From Atopsyche davidsoni (taxonomy: Eukaryota > Arthropoda > Insecta > Trichoptera > Hydrobiosidae): 64,000 nt of DNA. Shown here one piece after another: positions 13,501 to 26,279 of the stretch. Below the pieces are notes generated by a model. That model worked only from the letters and a program-made list of their open reading frames with translations. It had not been told where the DNA came from and made no database searches. Positions within the stretch are counted from its first letter, which is position 1. Every line of letters starts with the position of its first letter. Position numbers and translations under genes: made by a program. The stretch covers positions 7,851,001 through 7,915,000 of the forward strand of contig JAILWY010000018.1 of NCBI GenBank assembly GCA_022113835.1, written 5' to 3'.

Positions 13501-14199
13501 AGATATACTAAGGAATAAGTGCGCAAAGTCAATAAAACCTCTGAGTTATTCACCAGCACATACATGGCTTTAGCGCAGTACTTATTTTAAAGCTGCGGAA
13601 ACAAACCAGAACTTCATCCAGTAGGCTCCGGTCCCCGCAGGCCCGGCTCATCACGGGAGCCCGCGGAGCAGCGCGATGGGTGGCTACTCTGCGCTGCCAG
13701 CTCAAAACATCTGATCATTGGGGTGACGGTGTATTTCAGAAAGCTCATTCAATAAATAATAAATAATTCAAATATTTCGCGATCACTTCAATGTTATGTT
13801 ATTTTTAAGTTGTTACCGCAATAAATATGACGATGTGTCAATATTAAATTACTGCGCACGAGTTTTTCTTCTATATTCAATATTTACAAAAAATAAATAT
13901 TAAAATTATAGTCAAATATTGTAATAATTATAGGGAGTAGTTTATTTATTCTGTTATAAACTCGTAATGGACAAAAAGTTGTTTTCGTTTTTCCACATGA
14001 GGAGGTCTCACGATTGTAGGGAAGTGTATATGAGTACGAGTATTTATATATTTATTTTATTATTATACATAATAATAATAAAAGAACAACAAGTGATTTT
14101 TTTATTTGATAATAATTACGCAACATTTAAAGTGCTTAGCCTTTAACACCGTTCAATGATGAACAACTGCAGCATGATTTCCAAGATGACGATCATTAC
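10531..14199. other. Intronic noncoding stretch with islands at 11050-11335, 11690-11940, 12235-12445 and 13615-13740
   Basis: AT-rich apart from the islands named. A palindromic CCTCCCTTAAGGAGAGG-like core at about 10946-10962 sits in a mid-GC patch that may be an old repeat. AAATCGAT occurs at 10648 and 10901. No coding exon is recognised. Confidence 0.4.
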
Positions 14200-15015
14200 G
14201 GTCACCCCATCCTAGAGCAATACGTGAGGTCAGCTCTAATTCCCGAGAGGGTATTTATAATGGAGCATTTAAAATTCATAAATCATGCGGGACTGCAAGG
14301 CAGGGCCGCTTCTGCAGAAACAATAATTACCAGCGGATGACGTGCCTCGCGGCCGCAGCCGCCGCGCCCGGGATAAACCACGACCGCCGGTACTCGACTG
14401 ATCACTATAAGTAATTGCATTCGTATACTTAATATATTGATAGTGCGTATTTTTTAAAGCCATATAAAACATACAATGCTTAAAAGTATTAAATAATCAA
14501 TTATTTCAACTATAGACGAGTTTTCTCTCTCATGCACGCCGAAAATATGCTGATTTTTAAAACTTTGATAATACTGAAAGCAAATTTTTCCGTTATTTTA
14601 CTAAATATGATTTTTATGTATGTGGTGGAGATGGATTTGTATTAATACACCTTGGTATATGAATAATTAAATTATTAGTAAGCAGTAGAAAAACGCAGGT
14701 ATAAATTCAACTTAAAGCATTTAATACCTTACACAGTAAAAAAATCAAGTTTACTTGTATTTATTCAGAGATATGACTTGTAAGTGACATTGTAGATGCA
14801 TGACCCTGGACGTCAAGAGATCGGCCGCCATCCTTGTCACGCACCATCTGTGTCTTCCTATCTTATTTGTCATCTCACTCCACCAGAGTGTCATAATTGA
14901 ACATGTCTCAGCCATTATTGTCAGCGGTAATGTAATAAATTGGTAGCGAGCTAAACGCCCGGCTCTGATGGCGAGCGCAGCGCAAAAGCTCTCAACATTG
15001 TAAACGGTTAAGATA
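14200..15015. promoter_or_regulatory. Two GC-richer islands (14200-14400, 14790-15010)
   Basis: Both blocks are GC-richer than their surroundings, with compact mixed motifs. A 98-codon frame on - through the second block has no domain. Candidate regulatory DNA by composition only. Confidence 0.25.
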
Positions 15016-18000
15016 CAAGTCAGCTTGAATTCGTACTGTGAATACACATTTAAATATATAAATATATTGATATGGGTATAATAATAATTATTTTGGACCT
15101 TAAAATATAATTTGACAACATCAAATGTATTTTCAAAACGTTAATTTTACTTTAGAATTTAACAAACATGAAGGCTCCTTGAATAAAGATCTGAATAAAT
15201 AACTCAAGTTCCTGTTTGTAACAACTTTGCGTTCCTTTTTAAAGATAATCTTACAGTTCTTATTGCATTTTTTCTGACTAAAAAAGATATGCGGACCGCC
15301 CGGGAAGCCCAAGGGCGGCCTTGCGTCACACGGCGCGCGGGAATACGTGATATTATTTCACACTGCGTACAAAAAAGCCTCCAGAGTGGCTGAAAATGAA
15401 GCTGGGGTCTGAAACTAAAAATTCAGTTCATTAATATGATTTTCAGTTATCATATCTGTGAATTTTAGTTCGAATAATATTTTTTGTTGTACATTGATCT
15501 ACTTTTTTTTGAGTATAAAAGTTCTTTACTTTAATTTATGTAAGTAGTATAGCCGAGTAGTATGTCCCCCTACCTCCAAACTAAAAGCATTTACCTATTT
15601 AATTATTAATCTGTAACATAATTTTCGCGTTAGATTTAATTTGTTTACATTATCGGTACGTGTATACTGATAAACAACGCCAGCGCATTATCACATATAG
15701 TGCAGTGCGCTCACTGGAGCGAGGTTGCGATTGCCACTCGTTGAAGTCTTCTTTACTGGGTTTGAAATGTCATCTCTATTATTGTATGCGAGTACGTATC
15801 ACATCCGAAGGGTGACACGAATCGCTTGCACATACAGCGAGACCATTATACTGGCTAATGACTGATCGACCCATATCGACCGCTCCGATACGGCGCATTA
15901 TAAAATAATTACGCCTAAGAAATGAGAAGTTGTTAAGGTTACGAAATGGCCAAAGGCACGCCTTGCTTGGACTGATATAAGTATATGTCTATAGAAAAAC
16001 TACAGTAAAAAAATCAAAGAGTGCACGTAAAAAACAAAACGTTAAATCTGATGTGCTAAAACCATGCTAATATTTTTTTTTTGTTTATGTACATTTTATG
16101 TGCAAGTTAAATAAACATTTTTTTTACCGTGCGCTGTGATAATATTCGATTTATAGCTTGAAACTAATCTAGTATTTATCATCTATGTATGACTACAAAA
16201 AAGTAAAGACATTTGAGAAGGCTCTCGAGACCTTCCTCCGTTTTTTGCCCGGCATGACTGGGCGTGGGCACACTGCCTCCTTGAGGTTCTATTTTTTGCA
16301 CCTGTCTACGTGCTTTCGATTGTTGTCGTAAAAACAGTCGTACTTGAAGTGTGCAAAGAACGCTTCCAAATCGATACGAATGTTACGATCTATTTAAATT
16401 ACACTATAAAATTATCGTGTTTAATTTATATAATTTGTGTCGAACGGGTATATTCATGGATTAAAAGTGAAAGCAAATCGATCAGTACCCGTGATGGTTG
16501 TAATAAATTATGGAGAATCGATATATAATCATTGTATTTATTGTAATTTTTAATTTTATATATGCTGAATGGGAAATTGACAAATGAATCAATAATACAT
16601 GCACTTTAAGTTTAGGTATGCATTTTTTTTCATTAACAAAAATTCTCTTTTAGTGTGGATAAACAGTTATCAATTCTATAAATATCACTTGTTTACACCA
16701 CAGGTTATCTACAAAAATTTAGTTTACATAAAAATGTATACAGGATACGACATTTTGGGCATTCATAATACGTTGATCTTAAAATGTTTAGTTAGTTTTA
16801 CGTGTATATATTTTTAAATCACATTTTAAAAATATTTTTTGTTTAGTAATGTATCAATATTTATAGGTACACAAGTACTGCCAGAATTTTGAGAGCGAAC
16901 AGATTGTTAGCGCAGAATAATTGGTCGGTAATTGTTATTTGGTCCCCATGAATACAGTTGATCCAGCAGCCTTGAAGAGCCATCGGGTATAATTGCATGA
17001 ATTACAGTGTGATCTGTGACTCATTAAGGCAGCGCGAGGCCCAGGGGTTGAGAAAAGTCGTAAGAGCAGTCGCCAGGCGGGCGATAGAGTTATTATCCAA
17101 ATTACAGGCTGCCAACTATATCTCCCTTTAAGTAGCTCTAATTTGATTGCCAATATCAGTTTTTGTTTTCAGTTAAAAGACAAGATAATTACTTTTTAAA
17201 AAAATAACGGTACATTAAGTAGATAGCGGTTGTGTGTAAATACATCGATAACTAAGAGAAATTTTAAGAAAAAAATACCTGTAAATTCTTCATATAATCG
17301 ATGGTATTTTGCTGATATCAATACGTATTCAAACCGGTATTTTTAATATTTATTCTTATTTGATAGTGAGTATTTTGTACTTACTGATGAGTACTTGCTT
17401 AGGATATTAAAATGTAATATCGGATTGATGCAACTGATTATCGTCATCCGACCTTCGAAGTGCAAAAGTCCTGTTTTCCACACTTGTAATTGGTTTGTCG
17501 TTGGTGGCATCAATTATCCATAAGTGATCTATGTCATCGTAAATTTCCATTGATATTATATAAACTCAATGATTATTTAAAAAAAAATACATTAATTAAT
17601 GATCGATATTTAACCTTTTTTATCATTTAATGTAAAGAAAACAAAAAAAAATGTGTTCCTTTTTTCTGAACTATGTAAGAGTTTGGAGTAGTATTTTGAT
17701 GGAATGTTGTAAATTAAGATATAAAAATATATTTATATGTGAAATGTAATTAAAAACAGGATAAACCAATATATATTCCCATGGCTGCTACCAGTAAAAT
17801 CATTCAATATTTTATCGATGATCATTAAAATATTTTGAGATTTATTTTTGATAATGCTTTCAACGCCATGAACGTATTGCTTCATAAATACTACATAAAA
17901 TTAATTGCACATTCTTGGGATTGTTTTCCGGCTTCTTGAAGCGATATAAATATCACTTATTCAAAATTACATATTATTTTGATTATATTTTCAAAACACG

Positions 18001-18989
18001 CCCAATAAAACTGATTTATGACCAGTGCATTATTCAGTCCACTGTACAAACAATAACGCTCTGATTTTATAGATAGATTCTGATGCGTGCTAGATGCTCT
18101 TGTATGTAGTACAAAAAGCGTAAGACAATCCTTTGAAGGTCGTTAAGATTTTTTATATAACGCCACAGCACATAAATATTTGCACTCAAGGCCGACCAAT
18201 GCCGGAGTTGTTTAGGACAAACAACTGGACTATTCTTTGGTATTCGACTTCTCGGACCAATCTGTCAAGCGATCAGACAACACTGGATCGTGAGTAATAC
18301 GTAGGTATTCGATAATGTTACAATAATCATTCTCTCTGACAGGTGAAATATGGTGATTAAAAAAGATTTATAGTCGTTACGTTCGAATAAAATATCTCTA
18401 TATGGTTATTGAGACTGCTATTTATATTTTCAGCTAAAGCGTTTTTCTTTTACAGGAAATCAATAAGTATTCTTTATAATTTACGAACGTCTTAAAAATA
18501 CACGGTACGCTCGTATATCAGATATTTTTTAGAGGGTATAAAGAATTAGCTGATAGTAAAAAAAGTCAAAAGCATTGTGATTTGTCTTTGTATAATTTTT
18601 GGATCATGTGAAATAAAGTAGACTTGTTTTATTTCATTCTAAAATTTCAAATAGCCAAATCATAAAGTTTTTTTTTTAAGGTAATTTTTTTTGAAAATAC
18701 CTACTTTCAGTACATCATAATATAAAAAAATATTTTATTTTCACGAGATATTAAAGAAATATGATTGTTTTTCAAATAAATACAATTTAAAATATTGTAA
18801 TTTTCTTGGTATTATTTAAATCGCTTATACATATTTACTAAATTTGGTAAAAAATATTTATAAATAAAATAAATACTACCATTTTGAAATGCATTATTAT
18901 GAATGGATTACATTATAGGAGGTTCGTTAATTAAAATCTGATACCTAAATTTAAGAAGTAAGAGTGACACAGTCAGTGGTTTCACACCC
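15016..18989. other. Intronic noncoding stretch, small islands only
   Basis: AT-rich DNA with modest islands at about 15290-15370, 15700-15960, 16200-16330 and 16940-17120. AAATCGAT is present at 16368 and 16475. A short near-palindrome (GAAGG, TCTCGAGA, CCTTC) lies around 16217-16235. The 72-codon frames on + (16310-16528, 16599-16817) are AT-driven and lack domain features. Confidence 0.4.
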
Positions 18990-19950
18990 TTTGCTCGCAA
19001 GATGCCGTCTCGCAGTGGCTCTCAACCTTTGGTGTCCGGCGCCCCGCCCCTCCCGGCGGTCACTCGCGTGGCTAGCGCAGCTTCCTGTGCCGCGGTTGAA
19101 CCAGATACGGCGCGCGCGCGGTACGAGATGCTCATTTTAACAGTTACTCGATTTTTCGAAATCAAAATTAATTTTAACTTAGTATTCGTAGCAGTGCATA
19201 AATCTATTTATATTTTACGTTATAGCCTTAGTAATTAAAAAAAAAATATTATATACATTTTTAAAATTATACAGACAAGTTATTATTTTAATCATTAAAA
19301 ATTTTCAGTTGGTATCAATGTTTTCGTAACTTACAAAAAGTCTTATAAAAAATATATTTTATGTTTATAAAGATTGTTATAAGAAATATCATTAAAGATT
19401 CTTTTTAATTAAAAAATCTACTTTTGGTCGTTTTCATAGATTCAAAAAGTGTCATTTCATATTCATTTGAAATGTCATTTCATACCCGCTCAACATTTTG
19501 TAGTAAATCAAAATAAATAAATAAAATAAGTATTTCCGAACTGTTGGTACACTCCTCTGTAGGTGATCGGACTATGTGCAAGAATGTTACAGTTACTGTA
19601 GCCAGCGGGAAGAAAGTTGCCACATCCGCGCAGCTGACCCCCCTCCCGCCCCCCGCGTCTCACTACAGCCTTATCTCCAGCGGCAGGCCGTCTTAAGTAT
19701 CCTTGTGCCAACACGATCTCTTCCACGATGCCATTTCAGACTGCAGCTAAACCATTCGGACAACTACAGCGGACAAGGCGGCGCGGAAATGCGTCCGAAT
19801 CTATTCGCAGCCGCTAATAACAACGCGTGGAAAGTTGCGACTCGCGAGGGCCTGATAATGTATGAACTAACCGTAAATGACAGGCGGGGGTTTAAACGGT
19901 GACGCGCACCCACTGGATCGTTGCGGCAAACGTGGCTTATTCGCAATCGT
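18990..19950. promoter_or_regulatory. GC-rich islands 18990-19140 and 19560-19950
   Basis: Two GC-rich blocks separated by AT-rich DNA. The second keeps a 108-codon + frame open (19576-19902) without any recognisable domain or flanking splice sites that I trust. A TGTCATTTCATA unit occurs twice near 19449-19483. Candidate regulatory elements. Confidence 0.3.
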
Positions 19951-22900
19951 ATTTTTCACTAAAAATACAACAATTACCGCATAAAAACTTACTAGCTACT
20001 ATTTTGGGTTGTTTTGGATCAACATAGTTTTGTTTATTAGTCTGATAAGCGAAGTAGCATTGAGTTCCTTATCGTGTCTCTCTTTTATTCCACAACTTGT
20101 ATAACATGTATAAGCCTCAAAGAACAACACAAAATGAGTAAACGAACAAAAAAATAATATAGTATCTGAATTTGTAGTATATATAGTGCGGCATCATAAT
20201 TGTGTAGGTTGAAATCAGACTAAAAGTTTTTTGTTAAACACAATATATGTATTTTATATATAAAATACACCGCTAAAATACAAATAGTTCCAACGAGAGT
20301 GTTAAATATATTTCTTTGGTCTCTCCAGGTGTTCTCTATAAAGAAAGATAGACAAGAGTTCTCTACTACTTTGCATATTAAACCAGTTTGTTTATTTGAT
20401 AATTGCCAATAAACAATGAATCCACAAAAATAAGAACAAGATGCCAAACTAGATAGCGTTGTATCACCTAGCTGTTTAAGGTATCCACAAACTGGAGCTA
20501 TGCGCAGCGCAGCAAGTTTTAATATGCATGACGCTTACGAATACTGGTTCGAATACAGCTTACTCAAAAAGCAGCTTTGGTAGCATCGGTTACGGTATAG
20601 GATTACCTTTGCGTATGATGTATCGGTAGAATTTGAATAGAAAAAATACCTAAATGTACTCACTACATCGTAACCAGTGGGCGACACTCCCACAACCTAG
20701 CTTTATCTTTCCATAATATGAATGGGACTCAAAAAATGAATAAACAACCCGGGTAATTCTCGCTAATCGCTAGTTTCCTACTGCAAACGTTAATAAAATC
20801 ATAAATACAAGCATCTATAATAGCCGTTTTATGTGATAAGGAAGCACTAATGAAAGTGCGTTGTAAGCACATGTCTTAGCCGATGGCAGATATCCACCGA
20901 GCCATTGAATTCAAGTAAATTACTCAAAACATCGATGAACAATTAAGATAAGCATGTAAATCAATGCGCTTGAAAAAAATAGACTTTTATACGGTTATAC
21001 CAGAGTTTTGCCTTTAGGGCGCAATACATGTGCGCGTTTTAAAAATATTTACTCTATTAAATACGGTGATTGTTCATAACGAAATATTTGGCCTCTTTAC
21101 CACTATAAGTATCAACACATAATCTTTCAAATGTTTTTTACAAAAGCGTTAGTAAAATATTTTCCACGTACTTATATCACAATTAGCAGCGCCGTAGAGA
21201 TACATTATAAAACAACCTTGAATGAGCTGATTGTACAATCCTTGGTTTTTCAGTACCGCTAGCGCCGGGGGGTGTTAAACGGGAACGTTTCCTTTGCTAG
21301 AACTCAACACGAGTCCCTGCTACTCGTTTGATTTTATGTTAACTGTACATTTTGTTAATATTTGTAAAATATGTACAATAAATATAACTTAAATATATAT
21401 ATAACTTAAAGTTAAGAAATGGTAAATTCTGCTTTAAAAACCTTATATGATAAATAGATATTAGAATATAAAAGCACCAATTTGTTGGAGTTTCTCTCAG
21501 ACAAATTATAGTTGCAATGCTTGTGACTCTTAAACCGTTTTCGGGTCAGTGCTTATATTACCCATCATATTTGACTTCCAGCTGCTGCATTTAACATAAA
21601 AGTTAGCCAACCTGATTTTGAGATTAGTCCGAATTCTGTTCAAACAGATCACTTCGGCCGCCTCGGGCCGGCAGATTGGCCCCTGACCGCTGCGAGACTC
21701 GAATTTGAATGGGACCTGTTAATTCAGTCTTCACTATTATTTTAGACAGTTGGCTTGAATGGATCAAAACAATTAGAAAGTTAGTCTTAAGGTGTCGCAC
21801 CGACTGAAGCGTGGCATTATCTTATTATACTTTGATCGTGATTAGATATTGGTAATTCAGTCTTATTGTGAGATTTGACAGAAGTTTTGTTACAAGAAAA
21901 GGTTAATAAAACAATCAATTTTAAACGTATACTCAATCAAGACGTACACAAAGTAAAATAATAACGTAAAAAAACATTATAAATATTTGTTTATCAATAC
22001 AATTGTTGATTGTTGACTCATTGTTGATACTAAGATATTATTAATAAAATTTTAATTTATCAGATTTTTTAAACTTGTATGAGATAATACTACTAAAATA
22101 GATAAAAAAAATTATTATAAAGATAGATGAATTTTAACTAATTTTAGTAAACGATACAGTTGAGTACAAACAAAATATTATTTTCTTAAATAAGTGTAAT
22201 GCAATATTCTTGCATATTAGAACCAAAAATAATAGTTAAGACAAATACTGAAAACAACATATTCCGATTTCTCCCAAGGGTAGAAAATGAAGCACATGTG
22301 TTTACTCGGGCCGCCTCGGCGGATCAGACTTGGCCCCGCTTATTGCAAGGCAGTCGAATTCCGCACGTGCCTGGGCGACTCTCGTAATTTTTTTAATGAA
22401 TTAACCATACCTTTTTTGCCTCGACGCACGTGGATCGAATCCCGTGTGGCTGTTTATTGGAGCCCGAACTGAGTGTCTCGGGCCGGACAAATCACGCTGG
22501 ACTGAGAAATACACTTTTTCTACAAAATACAGTATTATTGATTAATTAAAATAAATTTATTTAAAAATCGCTTTAATGTGGATATTATTATCATGTTCAA
22601 GATACACATACACAATACACATGCAGCATAAATGCAGAAATTGAATTAAATAATTTTTATCTGATATAATTCCAACCATGTTGTGGTTAGCTTTTAAATT
22701 AACTAAAATGAATTGTTTTCTCTCATGTTTTTGGATTTCAAAATCAAGCTTAAAATAAATAAAAAAACTACTGTGAAATAAATAAATGACAAGACGTATT
22801 TTTGGGAGTGATTGGTACTACGTTATACGCAATCGTATTTTATTATACATTGAATGTAATCACTTCTCTATAAGAAGTCGAGTGCAAGAACATATTATCT

Positions 22901-23335
22901 TCCTACCTGCTGAAATAAAAAGCTAAAAAGTAATTGAGCATACGTGTCGATACTACAGAAATGACGATGCTCCTTGTACAAAAAGTGGTCATAATTTAAA
23001 TGTAAATTTATCAGTAAGTATTTAAATAAATGAAATTTACGATAATTTATAAATCGTGCTGCTTGTAAATTAATTTACGCTGCGCTTAACAGTTTCATTT
23101 TGGATGCTGCTATAAATTAATTTATTTATAAAAAAATTATTATTTTTCAGCTTCTATCTAATGGGGTTTAAAAAAACGTTTATAAAGATATTGAATATAT
23201 ATATATATACGGAAATTTTCCTTAATATTTAAAGCAGTTCATAATATTGAAATTCACAACAAAAAAATATGCCAAAGTGTACGATAATTATAAACATATT
23301 GTAGTTTTTTTTTATACTTTTTAAATTAAAATCAA
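19951..23335. other. Intronic noncoding stretch with two similar islands
   Basis: Islands at 21590-21730 and 22280-22500 share a weakly similar core (GCCGCCTCGG ... GGCCCC ... TCGAATT at about 21658-21707 and 22309-22363). The rest is AT-rich with no gene seen. Confidence 0.35.
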
Positions 23336-23339
23336 ATCG

Positions 23340-23690
23340 TTATAATGCGAATCTGACTTGTGATTTCATCATTCGATCATTTTCTGCGTCGATTCGGATC
23401 ATTTCTCCGAGTTTGTCACCGTCAATTAATGTTATACACCCGAGCACTCGAGCCCCTCGCTCTTGCGCCGCTCGCCGAGAAATTTCTCCCAGAGTGTAAC
23501 AGATTCCTCGGAGGCAATTAACATCATGAAGACGCAAATCGCCGGTATTCCGCATCATATTCGAGCCGACGGATAAAGGCATCAATGGCCTGCGCAAAAA
23601 GCGATCTGGTTTTATGGTACAACATGCTCGTGACGGTTAAATGCGATTTAATTAGCAAAAATTAATACAAATTAGTTCTTGTGGGGACGC
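23340..23690. promoter_or_regulatory. GC-richer island, strong candidate conserved noncoding element
   Basis: A sharply delimited block of balanced composition in very AT-rich DNA, with homeodomain-type cores (TCAATTAATG near 23430, CAATTAACATC near 23514, TTTAATTAG near 23647). The 85-codon - frame inside has no domain. Its even composition over about 300 bp resembles known insect conserved noncoding elements. Confidence 0.35.
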
Positions 23691-24164
23691 TTGTTTTTGT
23701 ATGAATTACAGACTTATTTTAAAACAAAAAATACTTTTAAAAAGCGAAAACAACGAGAAATCGTAAATTTATTTGACTGTAGCAATTAAATAATATACTT
23801 TGACCAAATATTCAAATAATGTTAAAAAAAATTGAGTTTAATTGAGACAATTCATGAAGCTATTTTAATGTTTAAAATAAATGACAGTTTTAAAAATTAT
23901 CATTTATGATTGATAATGTGTTCCAGATTTGATTGTAAATGAAAGAACTGTACAAATAAATTTTCCAGGATGTACGATAACATGCTTAAAATATAATTAA
24001 ATAATTAAAAATAGACATTGGCATTATCCACTGTTTGATAATGCCAACGTGAAAGATTGGCGAAACCGGTCACCAATAAAAATATATATATTACTAATAT
24101 GATTAGGCACATTAGTTCATACATAGAAGATGATTTAAATTAACTCTTAGAAAAATAACATCGT

Positions 24165-24236
24165 GATTTGTGTGGGATTTGAACCCACATCCCCTGGCTT
24201 ACATGGCCGGTGTACTAACCCTTGTACTAACGAATC
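24165..24236 (-). tRNA. tRNA-Thr(UGU)-like pseudogene inside the foldback
   Basis: Read on the minus strand, 72 nt start GATTCGT and end ACAAATC, which pair in six of seven acceptor positions. The T-arm holds a B-box-like GGTTCAAATCC. The anticodon arm (CCGGC/GCCAGG with loop CATGTAA) resembles tRNA-Thr(UGU), but position 33 is A instead of the near-universal U. The A-box region is recognisable (TTAGTACAAGGGTTAGTACA). The changed U33 and the repeat context argue for a tRNA-derived pseudogene or SINE head rather than a working tRNA. Confidence 0.55.
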
Positions 24237-24285
24237 ACTTCCGTTTATCGAGAATTTTTAACAATCATACTCTATATATGAACCA

Positions 24286-24332
24286 ACCGGCCATGTAAGC
24301 CAGGGGATGTGGGTTCAAATCCCACACAAATC
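24286..24332 (+). pseudogene. 3' half of the same tRNA-like sequence, mirrored copy
   Basis: The right arm of the foldback repeats the anticodon arm, variable region and T-arm through ACAAATC, but lacks the 5' half. It is the inverted partner of the 24165-24236 copy. Confidence 0.6.
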
Positions 24333-24406
24333 ACGATGGTATTTTTCTGAGAGTTTCTTTAAATCATCTTCTATGTATGAACTAATGTGCCTAATCATAT
24401 TAGTAA

Positions 24407-24903
24407 TCTACTATAATAATATTCATTGTGTGTGCGTGTATGTTTCATTTTTTGGTTTTCTATAGAATATTTTAAAAGATACAACGCTGATTTTTTGCAT
24501 GGTAAATTTTTTCGCAGCTATGTGCCGAATTTCAAGACGATAGGATAATATTTTTATTCATAAACTAATTTAATAAAACTATAAAATATGCTTTAGCGAG
24601 TTTCAATATGTGCGAATTATATGATTCTGTTGTTCGCCGCGAGAATTTCAATTTTAGAACTTTTACAAAAAAACATATTTTGATGCTTCTTAGAAATTTT
24701 CAGTTCATGTCAGCTTGACATTTGAAGTAACAATTTAATTTTTTTATCGAAATTGCGTTAGAAATTATTTATCACAGCATTAATAACTCAAAATGCCTCC
24801 GAAAACGTCATTCTGTGACGGGCAACATTTCTAGTAATATAATAAACCCGTAATGGGTAATAAACACGCATCTGATTGACGTCCAATCCAAAAAATAGAC
24901 ATG
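24407..24903. repeat. Unclassified interspersed repeat sequence
   Basis: Lies between the tRNA foldback and the resumed copy of the hairpin family, so it belongs to the inserted material. It has no long reading frame. A CCCGTAATGGG palindrome occurs at about 24847-24857. I cannot assign a family. Confidence 0.45.
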
Positions 24904-25039
24904 AAAATATATAAGTGGAAAAATCACTCAAGTATTGTATTTATTATTTAAAATATTAAAATGGAATTCCACCAAGCACTCTCGGTCAAAAATATTGAAT
25001 TTCTAAGTAAAAATAAAAGTAAGTTAGATGTTAGAGTGC

Positions 25040-25270
25040 TTTGTTCGTACGTCAGGTTGATCGCAGCACTTGGCTATTGGCTAGGTGCATTCGCAGCGGT
25101 CCAGCGTGTGCGGCTGGCTGTAACGGAGTGGGCCCGCATTCCCCGCACACGCGCTTGCCCCCGCGGACCAGCCCGGGTGTCCCCGCCTCACGATCCATAC
25201 CTCAGGAGCCTCGGGCTCGGTTCCCACAGGACCGGTCATCCGCGAGCAGAATACACACTTGTGAAATATG
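25040..25270. promoter_or_regulatory. GC-rich island next to the nested repeat
   Basis: GC-rich block with overlapping 125- and 93-codon + frames that have no domain. It starts directly after the repeat boundary at about 25008, so it may be original intronic sequence or part of an unrecognised repeat. Confidence 0.25.
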
Positions 25271-26279
25271 GAAGCTCGATACTCTTAAGGAAGAGCTATG
25301 CTACAAAAATGCATCAAGTTAGGTCATTTTCAACCTAAGGATATGTTTAATTGGTTTATTAATATACAATAAGTAAAAATACATGTTTTCTTGAGTGTTG
25401 CGTGAGAACCATTGTCATGAATAATATTTTACTCAACTATAGTATCGGTATATTTCAACAACTACGAGGTAATGGTATGACACCATGGTAAATCACAAAT
25501 TTACTGATGATCAATTTTGCATTTAATTTTAAATATTTTTTTTTTCATTATTTACCGAATCATGCGCTGATTTCCCCAAATACATCGGTTTTGAAAACAG
25601 AAAATCATTCAAGGAAATCAAATTTACACATTTCAGTTCAAATATGAAACTTATAATAACAAATGTGAGGTGCTCTTAATCTTTATTGACTATAACGGTG
25701 TTGTAAACTAAGTGCTGCAGATAGTCAGTAGCTGCGCTCTCGGAATCTTGGAATGCGAGCTCGGGCGGCCCAACCCCAGGCGTCGTCCATACACTTCACA
25801 TTCGCGCAATCATAATATCGTAATGACTCTCTTATTACCTGCCCACCTTTTAATAGGGCGCGCGCTCTCTGGCCTCCGTTAACCCTTTGGACGTGAATAC
25901 CTGAAAACGTTTCAAGGTATCCAAGACACTAGCACGAATCTCATTGTAACTATCTGTTATAAAAAAAATGTAATAACACATAATCGCAGAGAATCAACCG
26001 ATTGATTCAATAAATATAGTGTCTCAAATTTACCGGTTTTGTGAAAGTAAACTGTCGACAGGCTTAACAAAATTAGTTGTTAGGAATTTTATATAGATGA
26101 ACATAATTTACAAGAAGCCATATAGACCTACCTATTGATCGAGTTTTTCTTGTTTTTCATACCTAGTATCATTTGATACTCAGACGTTATCGAACATTAT
26201 CAAAAAATCAAATGATGTAGAATGTAGAATATCGGACTGATTTGGAAACACGGTTATAATTTCCTATCGGTATCGATTA
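25271..26279. other. Intronic noncoding stretch
   Basis: AT-rich, with one GC-richer patch at about 25700-25930. No gene or RNA seen. Confidence 0.4.

Larger units (their letters stand above)
24091..24406. mobile_element. tRNA-containing foldback element
   Basis: Arms at 24091-24212 and 24286-24406 are near-perfect reverse complements of about 120 bp, starting TTACTAATATGATTAGGC and ending with its complement. Each arm carries the 3' half of the same tRNA-like sequence, and the left one is complete. The spacer is about 73 bp. The two arms have diverged at only a few positions, which suggests a recent origin or gene conversion. Confidence 0.75.
24020..25008. mobile_element. Nested repeat: second copy of the foldback family split by an insertion
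   Basis: Positions about 24030-24080 match one arm of the 6751-6953 hairpin (TTTGATAATGCCAACGTGAA, then GCGAAACCGGTCA). The match resumes at about 24915 (GAAAAATCACTCAAGTATT) and runs through 25008, matching the inverted left flank of copy A. The intervening 24091-24903 is foreign to copy A and contains the tRNA-like foldback. A short AAAATATATA stretch occurs on both sides (about 24080 and 24904), which could be the target duplication of the insertion. Confidence 0.7.

Noticed and set aside
19576..19902. 108-codon + frame
   Set aside because: No C2H2 or PR-domain pattern, and no trusted acceptor or donor. Not accepted as an upstream hamlet exon.
22425..22460. B-box-like GGATCGAATCCC suggesting a tRNA
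   Set aside because: No acceptor stem, anticodon arm or A-box around it.
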